From assembly GCF_007666205.1 (NCBI RefSeq), contig NZ_VDOR01000007.1, positions 80,111-144,110 of the forward strand: a stretch of DNA of 64,000 nucleotides, in the 5' to 3' direction. Below are positions 1 to 9,523 of the stretch, piece after piece; the stretch's first letter is position 1; the number at the start of each line of letters is the position of its first letter. The notes under the pieces are model-generated. The model was given only the letters and a program-made list of their open reading frames with translations. It had not been told where the DNA came from and did no database searches. This DNA comes from Kocuria palustris (lineage in GTDB: Bacteria; Actinomycetota; Actinomycetes; Actinomycetales; Micrococcaceae). A program made the position numbers and the translations under genes.

Positions 1-847
1 TCATGACGCGGATCCAGCCGCGGGCGCGCCGACGCCAGTCCTCGGAGCCGTCGTTCGGCCCGGTCCAGGACGCGTAGCCCTTCTCCACGCACCAGTACGT
101 GTAGGCGGTGATCTCGCCGGCGCCCACGCCGGTCAGGCCGAACATCGACAGGGCGACGCCCATGGCGCCGAGGGCGATCTGGAACCGCATCCCGTCGCCG
201 AGATCGCCGGCGCTCCAGGCGAACTCCGTTGCCTGGAGGAGGAAGACGACCACCACGGCGAAGGCGGTGACCAGGAAGACCATGACGGTCGAGATGGTCT
301 CCACCACGCGGTAGCGGTTGGTGATGTGGATGGCGATCGCGATGGCCACCAGGATCAGGACCCACAGCCCGATCGAGAGCATCGAGTACGGGTCGCCGCC
401 GATCGGCAGCAGCGTGGAGAAGGCGAACGCCGCCGCGGAGATCACGCCTGCCTGGCTCGTGAGGAACTGGACGAACATGAGCAGCACGAGCCAGGACATC
501 CAGCCGCGCCGACCCAGCCGGGGCGGGACGTCGTCGTAGCCGAAGACCGCGACCCTGCCGGTCGAGATGGACCATCGGCCCAGCTCGATCTGCACCCAGA
601 CCTTGATGAAGGTCGAGACCAGCACGAGCCACAGCAGCATGAACCCGACCTGCGCGCCCAGCGTGGTGGCGGTGAGCAGCTCGCCCGAGCCCACGACCGC
701 CGCCGAGGTGATCATGCCGGGCCCCAGGAAGCGGAGCCGCCCTGCGACGGTCTGCGGGGGCTCGGCCGTCTCCCGGCCGGTCACCAGGTATGGATCGACG
801 CGGTCGGCGTCGATCGTCGCCGTGGAGGGGGTCTCGTCGTGGGACAT
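1..847 (-). CDS. Nramp-like divalent metal/solute transporter, 3' part cut by window edge
   Basis: The reading frame starts at ATG 845-847 behind a GAGAGG ribosome site and runs off the window after 282 codons, so the C-terminus is missing. The protein has a short polar N-terminus and then GPGMITSAAVVGSGELL followed by repeated hydrophobic segments (about residues 42-60, 68-85, 117-145, 157-175, 185-205, 225-245). This layout matches the divergent COG1914 branch of the Nramp family, integral membrane transporters normally moving Mn2+ or Fe2+ with protons. The canonical DPGN metal-binding motif of helix 1 reads GSGE here, so the substrate may not be a divalent metal. A possible -10 (TATGCT, 922-927) lies upstream. 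Confidence 0.7.
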   Translation of the reverse strand, partial: MSHDETPSTATIDADRVDPYLVTGRETAEPPQTVAGRLRFLGPGMITSAAVVGSGELLTATTLGAQVGFMLLWLVLVSTFIKVWVQIELGRWSISTGRVAVFGYDDVPPRLGRRGWMSWLVLLMFVQFLTSQAGVISAAAFAFSTLLPIGGDPYSMLSIGLWVLILVAIAIAIHITNRYRVVETISTVMVFLVTAFAVVVVFLLQATEFAWSAGDLGDGMRFQIALGAMGVALSMFGLTGVGAGEITAYTYWCVEKGYASWTGPNDGSEDWRRRARGWIRVM

Positions 848-980
848 CGGGCTGCCTCTCGCTGCGGCAGGTCGGCGCCGGTCGAGGGGCCCCTGCGATG
901 AGCTGCGGATGGGAGGCCCTCAGCATAGTGCGTGAGATGCGACACGATCCGCCGTCTGCCTCGAGTGCCGAGGACGACGA

Positions 981-1023
981 GAGCACCGGCGCCCGGTCCT
1001 GGACAGGACGGACGCCGGTGCTC
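981..1023 (-). terminator. Hairpin terminator downstream of sucCD
   Basis: GAGCACCGGCG (981-991) and CGCCGGTGCTC (1013-1023) form a perfect 11-bp stem, with an inner GTCCTG/CAGGAC stem. It lies 40 bp past the sucD stop and upstream of the Nramp-like gene, so it should end the sucCD transcript. The rest of 848-1063 shows only the likely promoter of the Nramp-like gene. Confidence 0.7.
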
Positions 1024-1063
1024 CCGGGTGCCGCCGAGGGCCGGGGCCCTCAGCGACGGCCGA

Positions 1064-1981
1064 TCACTTGCCGGCCATGAGCTCGCGCATCAGGTCCGCG
1101 GTCTCGGTGGGGGTCTTGCCGACCTTCACGCCGGCGGCCTCGAGGGCCTCCTTCTTGGCCTCGGCCGTGCCGGAGGAGCCGGAGACGATGGCGCCTGCGT
1201 GGCCCATGGTCTTGCCCTCCGGGGCGGTGAAGCCCGCGACGTAGCCGACGACCGGCTTGGTCACGTTGGCCTTGATGTACTCGGCCGCCCGCTCCTCGGC
1301 GTCGCCGCCGATCTCGCCGATCATCACGATGCCCTCGGTCTCCGGGTCGGCCTCGAAGGCCTCCAGGGCGTCGATGTGGGTCGTGCCGATGACGGGGTCG
1401 CCGCCGATGCCGATCGCGGTGGTGAAGCCGAGATCGCGCAGCTCGAACATCATCTGGTAGGTCAGGGTGCCGGACTTGGAGACCAGGCCCAGCTTGCCCT
1501 TGCCGGTGATGTTCGACGGGGTGATGCCCAGCAGCGACTCCTCCGGGGAGATGATGCCGGGGCAGTTCGGGCCGATGATGCGGGTCTTGGGACGGCCGTC
1601 CTCGCCCGCGTTCGCCTTGGCGTGGGCCCAGAACTCGGCCGCGTCCTGCACGGGGATGCCCTCGGTGATCACGACGACCAGCGGGATCTCCGCGTCGATG
1701 GCCTCGATCACGGCGTCCTTGCAGAACTTCGGGGGCACGAAGACGATCGAGGCGTTGGCGCCGGTCTCCTTCATGGCCTCGGCGACGCCGCCGAAGACCG
1801 GCAGCTCGACATCGGCGCCCTGGGCGTCCTTGTGCGAGACGGTCGTGCCGGCCTTGCGGGCGTTGACGCCGCCCATGACCTGGGTGCCTGCTGCGAGCAT
1901 CCGGGCGGTGTGCTTCGAGCCCTCGCCGCCGGTGATGCCCTGAACGATGACCTTCGAGTCCTTGTTCAGAAAGATGGACAT
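1064..1981 (-). CDS. sucD: Succinyl-CoA synthetase (ADP-forming) alpha subunit
   Basis: This 305-aa protein is the alpha subunit of succinyl-CoA ligase, which makes succinate and ATP/GTP from succinyl-CoA in the cytosolic TCA cycle. It begins [18 protein letters not shown], followed by the CoA-binding Rossmann domain (about 1-130) and the ligase domain. The catalytic phosphohistidine loop is visible as [11 protein letters not shown] (about 249-259), as is the GPNCPG motif (about 137-142). The length is normal. It lies 32 bp after sucC on the same strand and is surely co-transcribed with it; a strong hairpin follows. Confidence 0.97.
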   Translation of the reverse strand: MSIFLNKDSKVIVQGITGGEGSKHTARMLAAGTQVMGGVNARKAGTTVSHKDAQGADVELPVFGGVAEAMKETGANASIVFVPPKFCKDAVIEAIDAEIPLVVVITEGIPVQDAAEFWAHAKANAGEDGRPKTRIIGPNCPGIISPEESLLGITPSNITGKGKLGLVSKSGTLTYQMMFELRDLGFTTAIGIGGDPVIGTTHIDALEAFEADPETEGIVMIGEIGGDAEERAAEYIKANVTKPVVGYVAGFTAPEGKTMGHAGAIVSGSSGTAEAKKEALEAAGVKVGKTPTETADLMRELMAGK

Positions 1982-2013
1982 TCTGATTCCTCTGCTTTCG
2001 GTTTCCGGCGGTG

Positions 2014-3183
2014 TCAGTTGGCGGCGGCGGCGAGCTCGGCGGCCTTGTCGGCGCCGCCGTCCATGGTGCCCACGGAGGTGACCAGCGGGTGGTTCGCCTC
2101 CTCCAGGATTCGACGCCCCTCGTCGACGTTGTTGCCGTCGAGGCGCACGACCAGCGGCTTGGTCGCGGTGTCGCCCAGGATCTCCAGGGCCTTGACGATG
2201 CCGTTGGCCACCGCATCGCACGCAGTGATGCCCCCGAAGACGTTGACGAACACGGACTTGACCTGCGGGTCGTTGAGGATGACGTCCAGGCCGTTGGCCA
2301 TGACCTCGGCCGAGGCGCCGCCGCCGATGTCCAGGAAGTTGGCGGGCTTGACGTTCCCGTGCTTCTCGCCGGCGTAGGCGACGACGTCCAGCGTGGACAT
2401 GACCAGCCCCGCGCCGTTGCCGATGATGCCGATCTCGCCGTCGAGCTTGACGTAGTTGAGGCCCTTCTCCTTGGCCTTGGCCTCGAGCGGGTCCTCGGTG
2501 TTCTTGTCCACCAGGCCGGCGTGGTCCTCGTGGCGGAAGTCCGCGTTGTCGTCGAGCGAGACCTTGCCGTCCAGGGCCAGGACGTCGCCGTCGCCGGTCT
2601 TGACCAGCGGGTTGACCTCGACCAGGGTCGCGTCCTCGTTCGCGAAGACCTCGCCGAGCTTCACGAGCACGGGCACGATCTTGGCGCCGGTCTCGTCGTC
2701 GAACTTGGCCTCGGAGACGATCTCGCGGGCCTTCTCCTCGGTGATGCCGGCCGCGGGATCGACCTCGACGCGGGCCAGGGCCTCCGGGCGCTCCACGGCG
2801 AGCTGCTCGATCTCCATGCCGCCCTCGACGGAGCACATGGCCAGGTAGGACCGGTTGGCGCGGTCCAGCAGCACCGAGAAGTAGTACTCCTCGGCGATGT
2901 CGGCGCCCTGGGCGATCATGACGCGGTGGACCGTGTGGCCCTTGATGTCCATGCCCAGGATCTGCTGTGCGTGCTCGTAGGCCTCGTCGGCGGTCTTGGC
3001 GACCTTGACGCCGCCGGCCTTGCCGCGGCCGCCGACCTTGACCTGGGCCTTGACGACGGTCACGCCGCCGATCTTCTCGGCGGCTGCCTTCGCTTCTTCC
3101 GGGGTGGTCGCGACGATGCCCTGGAGCACGGGGACGCCGTGCTTCTCGAAGATGTCGCGTGCCTGGTATTCGAACAGGTCCAC
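2014..3183 (-). CDS. sucC: Succinyl-CoA synthetase (ADP-forming) beta subunit
   Basis: The beta subunit of succinyl-CoA ligase binds nucleotide through its ATP-grasp domain and partners SucD. I chose the GTG start (3181-3183), giving a 389-aa protein beginning with the family-typical (V/M)[18 protein letters not shown] and preceded by AAGGG about 9 nt upstream. An in-frame ATG at 3211-3213 would add ten residues but has no good ribosome site. The glycine-rich [10 protein letters not shown] loop and the [12 protein letters not shown] ligase motif are present. A TATGGT box at 3322-3327 is a candidate -10, giving a leader of about 130 nt. Confidence 0.96.
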   Translation of the reverse strand: MDLFEYQARDIFEKHGVPVLQGIVATTPEEAKAAAEKIGGVTVVKAQVKVGGRGKAGGVKVAKTADEAYEHAQQILGMDIKGHTVHRVMIAQGADIAEEYYFSVLLDRANRSYLAMCSVEGGMEIEQLAVERPEALARVEVDPAAGITEEKAREIVSEAKFDDETGAKIVPVLVKLGEVFANEDATLVEVNPLVKTGDGDVLALDGKVSLDDNADFRHEDHAGLVDKNTEDPLEAKAKEKGLNYVKLDGEIGIIGNGAGLVMSTLDVVAYAGEKHGNVKPANFLDIGGGASAEVMANGLDVILNDPQVKSVFVNVFGGITACDAVANGIVKALEILGDTATKPLVVRLDGNNVDEGRRILEEANHPLVTSVGTMDGGADKAAELAAAAN

Positions 3184-3390
3184 GGGTGAGAGCCCTTCTT
3201 CGTCGAAGTTCATGTCCGACCGCGCGGATATGCGGCCGTCCGTTGCCGTCGAGGCCCATCGGCACTGTCCTCGCCGGGCGCGGCCCGACGCAGGGCACCG
3301 CGACGTGCCTCTCCTGCACTCACCATAGCGGACTCGCCCTCGGCCCCGCCCTGCGGGCATCGGCGCCGCGGACTTGGTTGACTGTCCCGC

Positions 3391-4158
3391 ATGCAGGCAA
3401 CCGATCACCCCGGCGCAGAAGCGGCCGACGCCCCCGCTCCGTCGGGGCGGTCCGCCCTGGGACGAGCCGCGGGCCGGGTGCTGGGGGTCTGCCTGGTGGT
3501 CCTCGTGCTGCGACTGCCCGTCGCGGACACCCCCGACCTGCTCGATCCCCCGGGGCGCCTGCTGGCCCTGTGGCCCCAGTCGGTGCTCTGGTTCGCCCTG
3601 GGGCTGCTCGCGGCCGTCGCGACGCGCGGCGGCTATCGCCACCTGCAGCGGTGGTCCGGGGCGACGCAGGTCTTCGCGGTCGGGCGGCGGCAGCCGGATG
3701 TCGAGTCCGACCCGCGCTCCCCCACCCTGGCTCTCGTCCTGTTCGTCGTCGCCCTGCTCTCGGCGGTGATCATCCCGCCGCTCATGCTGGGCGGCTGGAC
3801 CATGCAGCCCGTGGAGCTGTGGCTGGGCCTCTACGGCACCTACGGCACGTCGGTCGCCGTGGCCACGGTGGCCTGGGTGGTGTTCCACACGGGCTATGCG
3901 CTCCTGTGCGCGCTGATCCTGGCCCTGCTCCAGGTGCTGGGCGAGTCGGCCGCGGGCAGGCCGTGGGCACGGCGCGCCCCGATCGGCGGGCTCGTGCTCG
4001 GGCTGCTCCTGGGCGCAGCCGACATCGCGACCGGCGGCTGGGCGGACCTGCTCACCACGGTGATCAGCTGCACGCTGCTGGGCTGCGTGCACCTGCTCGT
4101 GGGCGGCCGGCTGCGCTGGACGGCGGCCGCGATGTGGTTCCTGCTGATGGTCCTCTGA
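3391..4158 (+). CDS. Polytopic membrane protein of unknown function
   Basis: A 255-aa protein with about six or seven hydrophobic segments (roughly residues 28-45, 60-78, 112-133, 140-160, 162-185, 198-215, 220-236) separated by short Arg-rich loops; N-terminus rich in Ala/Pro. No enzyme motif is visible and I do not recognise the family. The ATG lies only a few bases after a possible -10 (GACTGT), so it may be leaderless. It is divergent from sucCD and convergent with pcrA; the 49-bp gap before pcrA contains a run of ten C. Confidence 0.75.
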   Translation: MQATDHPGAEAADAPAPSGRSALGRAAGRVLGVCLVVLVLRLPVADTPDLLDPPGRLLALWPQSVLWFALGLLAAVATRGGYRHLQRWSGATQVFAVGRRQPDVESDPRSPTLALVLFVVALLSAVIIPPLMLGGWTMQPVELWLGLYGTYGTSVAVATVAWVVFHTGYALLCALILALLQVLGESAAGRPWARRAPIGGLVLGLLLGAADIATGGWADLLTTVISCTLLGCVHLLVGGRLRWTAAAMWFLLMVL

Positions 4159-4207
4159 GCCCGGCAGGGGCTCGCCCCCCCCCCTCCCGCCGCCGAGGCC
4201 GCTCGCC

Positions 4208-6595
4208 CTAGTCGGCGGTCCGCTGCCCCGAGACCTTCGACAGCGGCGCCGAGCGGACCAGCAGGCGCTTCTCCTCCGAGCCGAAGCGGACCTTGGCGAT
4301 CACCTTGTCCCCGCGGCCCTCGAGCTGGACGACGGTCCCGCGCCCGAAGCTCGCGTGGTCCACCTGCTCCCCGACCTCGAGGGAGAGGACCTCGCGCTGC
4401 GGATCGACCCTGCCGGCCGCGCCGGTCCGGGCCCCGCGCCGGAACGAGACCCCGGCGCCCGCTGCCTGGGAGCGCCCGCCGCCCATGAGGCCCGAGCCGT
4501 AGGCGGCCCCGCCCCAGCCGGGACGGATGCCGGAGCCCTCCCGCTCCCAGCGGATGAGCTCGGAGGGGATCTCGTCCAGGAACGGGCTGGGCGGGTTGTA
4601 CTGCGTCTGGCCCCACTGCGAGCGGTTCTCGGCCCGGGTCAGGTACAGCCTCCTGCGGGCGCGTGTGATCCCGACGTAGGCCAGGCGCCGCTCCTCCTGC
4701 ATCTCCTTCTCGTCCGTCATGGAGCGCTGGTGCGGGAAGATGCCGTGCTCCATGCCGGTCAGGAACACCACGGGGAACTCGAGCCCCTTGGCGGTGTGCA
4801 GCGTCATGAGCGTGACGACCCCCTGCTCCTGGGCATCGGGGTCGGGGACCTGGTCGGCATCGGCGACGAGCGCCACGTGCTCGAGGAACTCGGGCAGCCC
4901 GTCCTCGGGGTGATCGCGCTCGTGCTCGCGGACCACGGCCACGAGCTCCGCGAGGTTCTCGACGCGGGTCTCGTCCTGGGGGTCCTCGGAGGTGCGAAGG
5001 GCCTCGAGGTAGCCGGTCTGCTCGAGCACGGCCTCGACCACCGCCGCCGGCCGGTTGCCCTCCGCGACGGTCGCGAGGTCGTCCATCAGCTGCACGAACC
5101 CGCGGACGGCGTTGAGCGAACGGGTGGCCATCCCGGGGGCCTCCTCGGCCCGGCGCAGGGCCGCCATGAAGGAGATCCCCTCGCGCTCGGCCAGGGCCGT
5201 GACGGCCCCCTGCGCCCGATCGCCGATCCCGCGCTTGGGCTCGTTGATGATGCGGCGGACGGTGACCTCGTCGTCGGGATTGATCAGGGCGCGCATGTAG
5301 GCCAGCGCGTCCTTGATCTCCTTGCGCTCGTAGAAGCGGGTGCCGCCCACGACCTTGTACGGCAGCCCCACCCGCATGAGGATCTCCTCGAGCGAGCGCG
5401 ACTGGGCATTGGTGCGGTAGAAGATCGCGATGTCCGCCGGGCGGAGCCCCTCGGCGTCCTGGAGGCGGTCGATCTCCTCGGCGATCCAGCGGGCCTCCTC
5501 GTGCGCGGTCTCCGCGGCATAGCCGACGATCTCGACGCCGTCGCCCTCGGCCGTCCACAGCCGCTTCTCCTGGCGGCCCGCGTTCTTGGAGATCACGGCG
5601 TTGGCCGCCGAGAGGATCGTCTGCGTGGAGCGGTAGTTCTGCTCCAGCAGCACGGTGCGCGCGTGCGGGTAGTCCTTCTCGAACTCGGTGATGTTGCGGA
5701 TGTCGGCGCCGCGGAAGGCGTAGATGGACTGGTCGGAGTCGCCGACGCCCGTGAGCTCCGCGGGGGGCAGGCCCGTGCCGTCGTCCTCCTTGCCGACGAT
5801 CGCGCGGATCAGGGAGTACTGCGCGTGGTTGGTGTCCTGGTACTCGTCGACCAGCACGTGGCGGTAGCGGCGGCGGTAGTACTGGGCGATCTGCGGGAAG
5901 GCCCGCAGCATGTGGACCGTCCGGGAGATGAGGTCGTCGAAGTCGAGCGCATTGGCCGCGTTCAGGCGCTGCGTGTAGCCGCGGTAGGTCTGGGCGACCG
6001 CCTGCTCCCACGGATCCCCCTCGCCGGCCCGGGAGGCGCACGTCTCGTCGTCGACGAGCTCGTTCTTGAGCGCGGAGATCGCGTGCTGCAGCGCCTTGGG
6101 GGCGAAGCGCTTGGGATCCAGCTCGAGCTGCTTGGCCACGGCCGTGATCACGCGCAGGGAATCGGCGGAGTCGTAGATCGAGAACGTGGACCTCAGCCCG
6201 ATCGCGGCGGCCTCGCGCCGCAGCACCCGCACGCAGAACGAGTGGAACGTGGACAGCGACATGGCTCGCGCCGACGGGCCGACGAGCTCCACGACGCGCT
6301 CGCGCATCTCCGCGGCCGCCTTGTTGGTGAAGGTGATGGCCAGGATCTCGCCGGGGCGGGCGCGCCCCGTGCCGAGCAGATGGGCGATCCGGTGGGTGAG
6401 CACGCGCGTCTTGCCCGAGCCCGCCCCGGCCACGATCAGCAGCGGGGACCCGGCGTGCTCCACGGCCTGCCGCTGCGGTCCGTTGAGCCCCTCGACGAGC
6501 GACTCCGGCGAGCGGCGGTCGTGGCCCGGCTCCATGGCGGCGGCGCCGGAGGAGGGCGGGGAGGAGAGCAGCGGGTTGTCCGAGAGGAAGTCCAT
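4208..6595 (-). CDS. pcrA: ATP-dependent DNA helicase PcrA (UvrD/Rep, SF1A)
   Basis: A 795-aa 3'-5' DNA helicase acting in nucleotide excision repair, replication restart and removal of proteins from DNA. Walker A GAGSGKT is at about residues 57-63, the DEYQD Walker B/motif II follows near 245, QNYRST and the [18 protein letters not shown] motif V/VI region are present. The C-terminus carries the PcrA-type Tudor-like RNAP-binding segment ([16 protein letters not shown]). I chose ATG 6593-6595 ([10 protein letters not shown]); a GTG three codons upstream is an alternative. Length is usual for actinobacterial PcrA. It is monocistronic and convergent with the gene at 3391. Confidence 0.95.
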   Translation of the reverse strand: MDFLSDNPLLSSPPSSGAAAMEPGHDRRSPESLVEGLNGPQRQAVEHAGSPLLIVAGAGSGKTRVLTHRIAHLLGTGRARPGEILAITFTNKAAAEMRERVVELVGPSARAMSLSTFHSFCVRVLRREAAAIGLRSTFSIYDSADSLRVITAVAKQLELDPKRFAPKALQHAISALKNELVDDETCASRAGEGDPWEQAVAQTYRGYTQRLNAANALDFDDLISRTVHMLRAFPQIAQYYRRRYRHVLVDEYQDTNHAQYSLIRAIVGKEDDGTGLPPAELTGVGDSDQSIYAFRGADIRNITEFEKDYPHARTVLLEQNYRSTQTILSAANAVISKNAGRQEKRLWTAEGDGVEIVGYAAETAHEEARWIAEEIDRLQDAEGLRPADIAIFYRTNAQSRSLEEILMRVGLPYKVVGGTRFYERKEIKDALAYMRALINPDDEVTVRRIINEPKRGIGDRAQGAVTALAEREGISFMAALRRAEEAPGMATRSLNAVRGFVQLMDDLATVAEGNRPAAVVEAVLEQTGYLEALRTSEDPQDETRVENLAELVAVVREHERDHPEDGLPEFLEHVALVADADQVPDPDAQEQGVVTLMTLHTAKGLEFPVVFLTGMEHGIFPHQRSMTDEKEMQEERRLAYVGITRARRRLYLTRAENRSQWGQTQYNPPSPFLDEIPSELIRWEREGSGIRPGWGGAAYGSGLMGGGRSQAAGAGVSFRRGARTGAAGRVDPQREVLSLEVGEQVDHASFGRGTVVQLEGRGDKVIAKVRFGSEEKRLLVRSAPLSKVSGQRTAD

Positions 6596-6714
6596 GATGG
6601 CCACGAGTCTAGGAGGGCCGCCGGACAGCGCAGCGAGCGGCCGCCGGCCTCCCGACCGGAGCGGGCCGGGGACGCAGGGCGAGCGCGTCGGTCCCATGGC
6701 CGATAATCGGAGGC

Positions 6715-7419
6715 ATGGGACTGTCGCGGGCGCAGAAGATCAGGAAGTACGGCGAGGACGCGGGGGACGCCTCGGCGCGGCCCTCGCCCCGGGCCGAGCC
6801 CGCGCGCCCGGCGCTGAGCACCGCGCCCACGGCATCGCAGCGGCGCGAGGAGATGCGGGCGGATCCCGAGCGCTCCACCTCCAGCCCCATGCTGGTGCTG
6901 GGCGCGGCCATGACGATCGCCGTGCTGTTCCTGCTCTACGTGAACCTGCTGATCCTGCCGGGCTTCGCCTCCTCCGCGGCCGGCGGCCACGGTGTGCCCG
7001 AGCTGCGGCTGCTCGGCTTCACGACCGAGTGGTTCCAGGGCTTCGCCCATGCCCTCGGCGACGACGGCGCCGCGGCCTACCGCTCGATCCACCGCTCCAC
7101 GGCGCTGATCGCCCCGCTGGCCGTGGCCGTCGCATGGGCGCTGTTCGTGCTCGTCCAGTCCAGGGGGAGCCGGCGGTTCCGCTGGACGGGGCTGGCGGTC
7201 GTCGTCGCGTTCGCGGCCGTGTACCTGCTCGGCAACGCCGTCCTGGACCGGGCCGTCGCAGCGCCCGAGGACACCGGGCTGGTCTCGGCGGCATCCCTGC
7301 TGATGAATCTGCGCGGGGCCCTGCTGCTGGGCCTGCTGGCGCTGCTCGTGTGGGCGATGCTGCGCTCCGTGAGCCGGATCGCCGGGGAGATGGCAGAGCG
7401 GGGCCGCGAGACCGGATGA
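6715..7419 (+). CDS. Four-helix membrane protein of unknown function
   Basis: A 234-aa protein with a basic, Ala/Pro-rich cytosolic N-terminus (about 1-60) and then four hydrophobic helices (about 62-85, 128-148, 158-175, 195-222) with a short basic tail. I see no catalytic motif. The ATG sits 7 nt after GATAAT, a near-consensus -10, so a leaderless start is likely; the GGAGG between them is too close to the ATG to act as a normal ribosome site. It is divergent from pcrA. Confidence 0.75.
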   Translation: MGLSRAQKIRKYGEDAGDASARPSPRAEPARPALSTAPTASQRREEMRADPERSTSSPMLVLGAAMTIAVLFLLYVNLLILPGFASSAAGGHGVPELRLLGFTTEWFQGFAHALGDDGAAAYRSIHRSTALIAPLAVAVAWALFVLVQSRGSRRFRWTGLAVVVAFAAVYLLGNAVLDRAVAAPEDTGLVSAASLLMNLRGALLLGLLALLVWAMLRSVSRIAGEMAERGRETG

Positions 7420-7422
7420 GGC

Positions 7423-7463
7423 GAGGGGACGGGCGCGGCCGCCGCGGCCCCGTCCGTCCCCTC
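7423..7463 (+). terminator. Hairpin after the membrane-protein gene
   Basis: GAGGGGACGG (7423-7432) and CCGTCCCCTC (7454-7463) make a perfect 10-bp stem with a GC-rich inner hairpin, 4 bp after the stop codon. Confidence 0.65.
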
Positions 7464-7465
7464 GA

Positions 7466-7494
7466 GCGCCGTCGTCCGTGCGGGCGGACGGCGC
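7466..7494 (-). terminator. Hairpin downstream of tRNA-Arg
   Basis: GCGCCG...TCCG (7466-7478) pairs with CGGACGGCGC (7485-7494) with a small bulge. It lies 6 bp past the 3' end of the minus-strand tRNA and is its likely terminator. Confidence 0.5.
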
Positions 7495-7499
7495 GCATG

Positions 7500-7572
7500 T
7501 GCCCCCGGCGCGATTCGAACGCGCGACACCGGCTTTAGGAGAGCCGTGCTCTATCCCCTGAGCTACGGGGGC
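7500..7572 (-). tRNA. tRNA-Arg (anticodon CCT)
   Basis: The minus strand folds as a complete 73-nt cloverleaf: acceptor GCCCCCG/CGGGGGC, D arm GCTC..GAGC, anticodon stem CGGCT/AGCCG with loop CTCCTAA (anticodon CCT, reads AGG), T arm with GTTCGAAT, discriminator A. CCA is not encoded. A TATGAT -10 box lies 11 bp upstream (7583-7588). Confidence 0.95.
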
Positions 7573-7696
7573 GACGGCACACATCATAGGGCCCTGCGCC
7601 GAGGCGGCCGAACCGGCCCGCTCCTGCCCGGCCCCCGGCACGAGCGCCGAGCACCCGCTCCCCGAGCGCAGGCCGGGCCGGCGATAGATTGGCGGC

Positions 7697-9061
7697 ATGG
7701 CTGTCTACATCGATCCGCCGAGCTGGCCCGCTCACGGCACCGTCTTCTCCCACCTGGTCTCCGACGCCTCGCTCGATGAGCTGCACGAGACCGCCCGGCG
7801 GATCGGCCTCAGCCGCCGCGCCTTCGACGAGGACCACTACGACGTGGCAGCGGCCCACTACGACGAGGCCGTCGCGGCCGGCGCCGTCGAGGTCGACGGG
7901 AGGGAGCTGACCCGGCGCCTGGTCCGCTCCGGACTGCGCGTCCCGGCCGCCCGCCGCAGCGAGCGCGCCGTCCATGCCCTGGCCTCGCGCTGGGACCGCG
8001 GCCTCGGCACCGGGCCCCGCATGCGGCAGCTGCGCGACGACCTGCTGGAGCGCTGGGGTCAGCCGCATCGTCGGTACCACGACCGCACCCACCTCCTGGC
8101 CGTGCTGCGGGCCCTGGACCGGCTGACCGAGGGCGCCCCGCCTCGGGAGGTGCTGCTGGCCGCATGGTTCCACGACGCGGTCCACGAGGGCCGCGCCGGC
8201 GCCGACGAGGAGGCTTCCGCGGCCCTGGCGGAGCGCCTGCTGCCCGGCATCGGCTGCTCGCCCGAGCAGACGGCGGAGGTCGCCCGTCTGATCCGCCTCA
8301 CCGCCTCCCATGCTCCCGGCTCCGAGGATCTGCCGGGCCGGCTGCTGTGCGATGCCGATCTGGCCGTGCTGGGCGGCGCCCCGGCCCAGTACGCGGACTA
8401 CGTGCGGCGGGTGGGACAGGAGTACGCCTCGGTGCCGCGGCGGGACTTCGTCCTGGGGCGCCTGCAGATCCTGGGCCGTCTGGCCGAGGGGCCGATCTTC
8501 CGCACGCCGGCGGGACAGCAGCTGTGGGCCGAGCAGGCCGCGGAGAACCTCGCCGTCGAGATCGACGACCTGCGCTGCGAGTCGCTGCTCGACCTCGACG
8601 TCCCGCAGGGCGTGCAGCTGCTGACGATCGTGGGCGTGTGCTTCGTGCGCGAGGGCCGTCTGCTGACCGTGCGCAAGCGCGGGACCGAGAAGTTCATGCT
8701 GGTGGGCGGCAAGCTCGAGGCCGGCGAGACGCCCGAGCAGGCCGCGATCCGCGAGGCCGCCGAGGAGGTCGGAGCCCGGCTCAGCGCCGAGCAGCTCTCG
8801 CCGCTGGGCAGCTTCCTCTCCCCGGCCGCCAACGAGGCCGACACGTGGGTCGCCTCGACCGTCTTCACCGTGGACCTGGAGGCGCAGGGCCCCGCGGCGG
8901 AGCCGTGCGCCCGGGCGGAGATCGAGGAGCTGCGGCCGCTGGATCTGGCCCCTGCCGCGGTGGCGCAGGCCGAGGCGACGCTGGCGCCGCTGGTCCGGCG
9001 GCAGGTGATCCCGCTGCTGCGCCGCGGCGACCCCCGGTTCTGGACGGCCGAGCCGCGCTGA
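7697..9061 (+). CDS. Three-domain fusion: DUF4031 + HD-type phosphohydrolase-like + Nudix hydrolase
   Basis: A 454-aa protein joining three modules normally found apart. Residues 1-85 (MAVYIDPPSWPAHGTVFSHL start) are a DUF4031 domain. Residues about 105-290 resemble predicted metal-dependent HD phosphohydrolases, with RYHDRTHL near 130 and AAWFHDAVHEG near 155 as the HD core, plus a later CDADL. Residues about 312-440 are a Nudix domain with a full box, GKLEAGETPEQAAI followed by REAAEEVGA. These domains act on nucleotides or phosphoesters; the true substrate is unknown. TAGATT six bases before the ATG suggests a leaderless transcript. Confidence 0.88.
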   Translation: MAVYIDPPSWPAHGTVFSHLVSDASLDELHETARRIGLSRRAFDEDHYDVAAAHYDEAVAAGAVEVDGRELTRRLVRSGLRVPAARRSERAVHALASRWDRGLGTGPRMRQLRDDLLERWGQPHRRYHDRTHLLAVLRALDRLTEGAPPREVLLAAWFHDAVHEGRAGADEEASAALAERLLPGIGCSPEQTAEVARLIRLTASHAPGSEDLPGRLLCDADLAVLGGAPAQYADYVRRVGQEYASVPRRDFVLGRLQILGRLAEGPIFRTPAGQQLWAEQAAENLAVEIDDLRCESLLDLDVPQGVQLLTIVGVCFVREGRLLTVRKRGTEKFMLVGGKLEAGETPEQAAIREAAEEVGARLSAEQLSPLGSFLSPAANEADTWVASTVFTVDLEAQGPAAEPCARAEIEELRPLDLAPAAVAQAEATLAPLVRRQVIPLLRRGDPRFWTAEPR

Positions 9062-9161
9062 ACCGGACCGGACCGCAGCACAGGGCCGCCGAGACGTCGG
9101 ACGACGGGGGTCGACGGGGCGCGCCCCGGGCCCGTCCTCGGCCCTCGACCCCGAAGCCCCC

Positions 9162-9470
9162 TCAGCCCCGGCGCGGGGTCTCGGCCGCCGTGGCGGACCC
9201 CGCCTCGGCGGCCTGCAGGCGCGCCTTCCGGCGCCGCCACAGGATGCTGGCGACCACGAGCCCGATGATGATCCCCACGCCGCCCACGACCGAGACCCAC
9301 ATGGCCGCGTGCCCGATCGCCAGCGAGAGCAGCAGCCCGATGATCACGCCCGGGACGGCCCCGGCCACCATCCCGACGGCCAGGTAGGTGTACTCCTGGT
9401 CGCTTCCCGTGCGAGCGGCGGCGCTGTAGTCCGCGGGGGGTCGCTGCTGTCGTCGAGGATCCTCTGCCAT
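9162..9470 (-). CDS. Small membrane protein, two transmembrane helices
   Basis: A 102-aa protein with a polar N-terminus (1-26), two hydrophobic helices (about 29-52 and 56-78), and a basic RRRK stretch after the second helix, which predicts both ends in the cytosol. The family is not recognised. The start ATG (9468-9470) follows TAGGCT by six bases, the leaderless pattern seen repeatedly in this window. It is convergent with the Nudix fusion gene. Confidence 0.7.
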   Translation of the reverse strand: MAEDPRRQQRPPADYSAAARTGSDQEYTYLAVGMVAGAVPGVIIGLLLSLAIGHAAMWVSVVGGVGIIIGLVVASILWRRRKARLQAAEAGSATAAETPRRG

Positions 9471-9523
9471 GCGCCCAGCCTACCGAGCCGAGCCGCCGGC
9501 CGCCGCGGCGCCGGAGGCCTCGG

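Noticed and set aside
4175..4184. Runs of nine to ten C (also near 12923 and 46329) as phase-variation tracts
   Set aside because: All lie between genes rather than in coding or promoter spacers, and may simply reflect composition or sequencing error.
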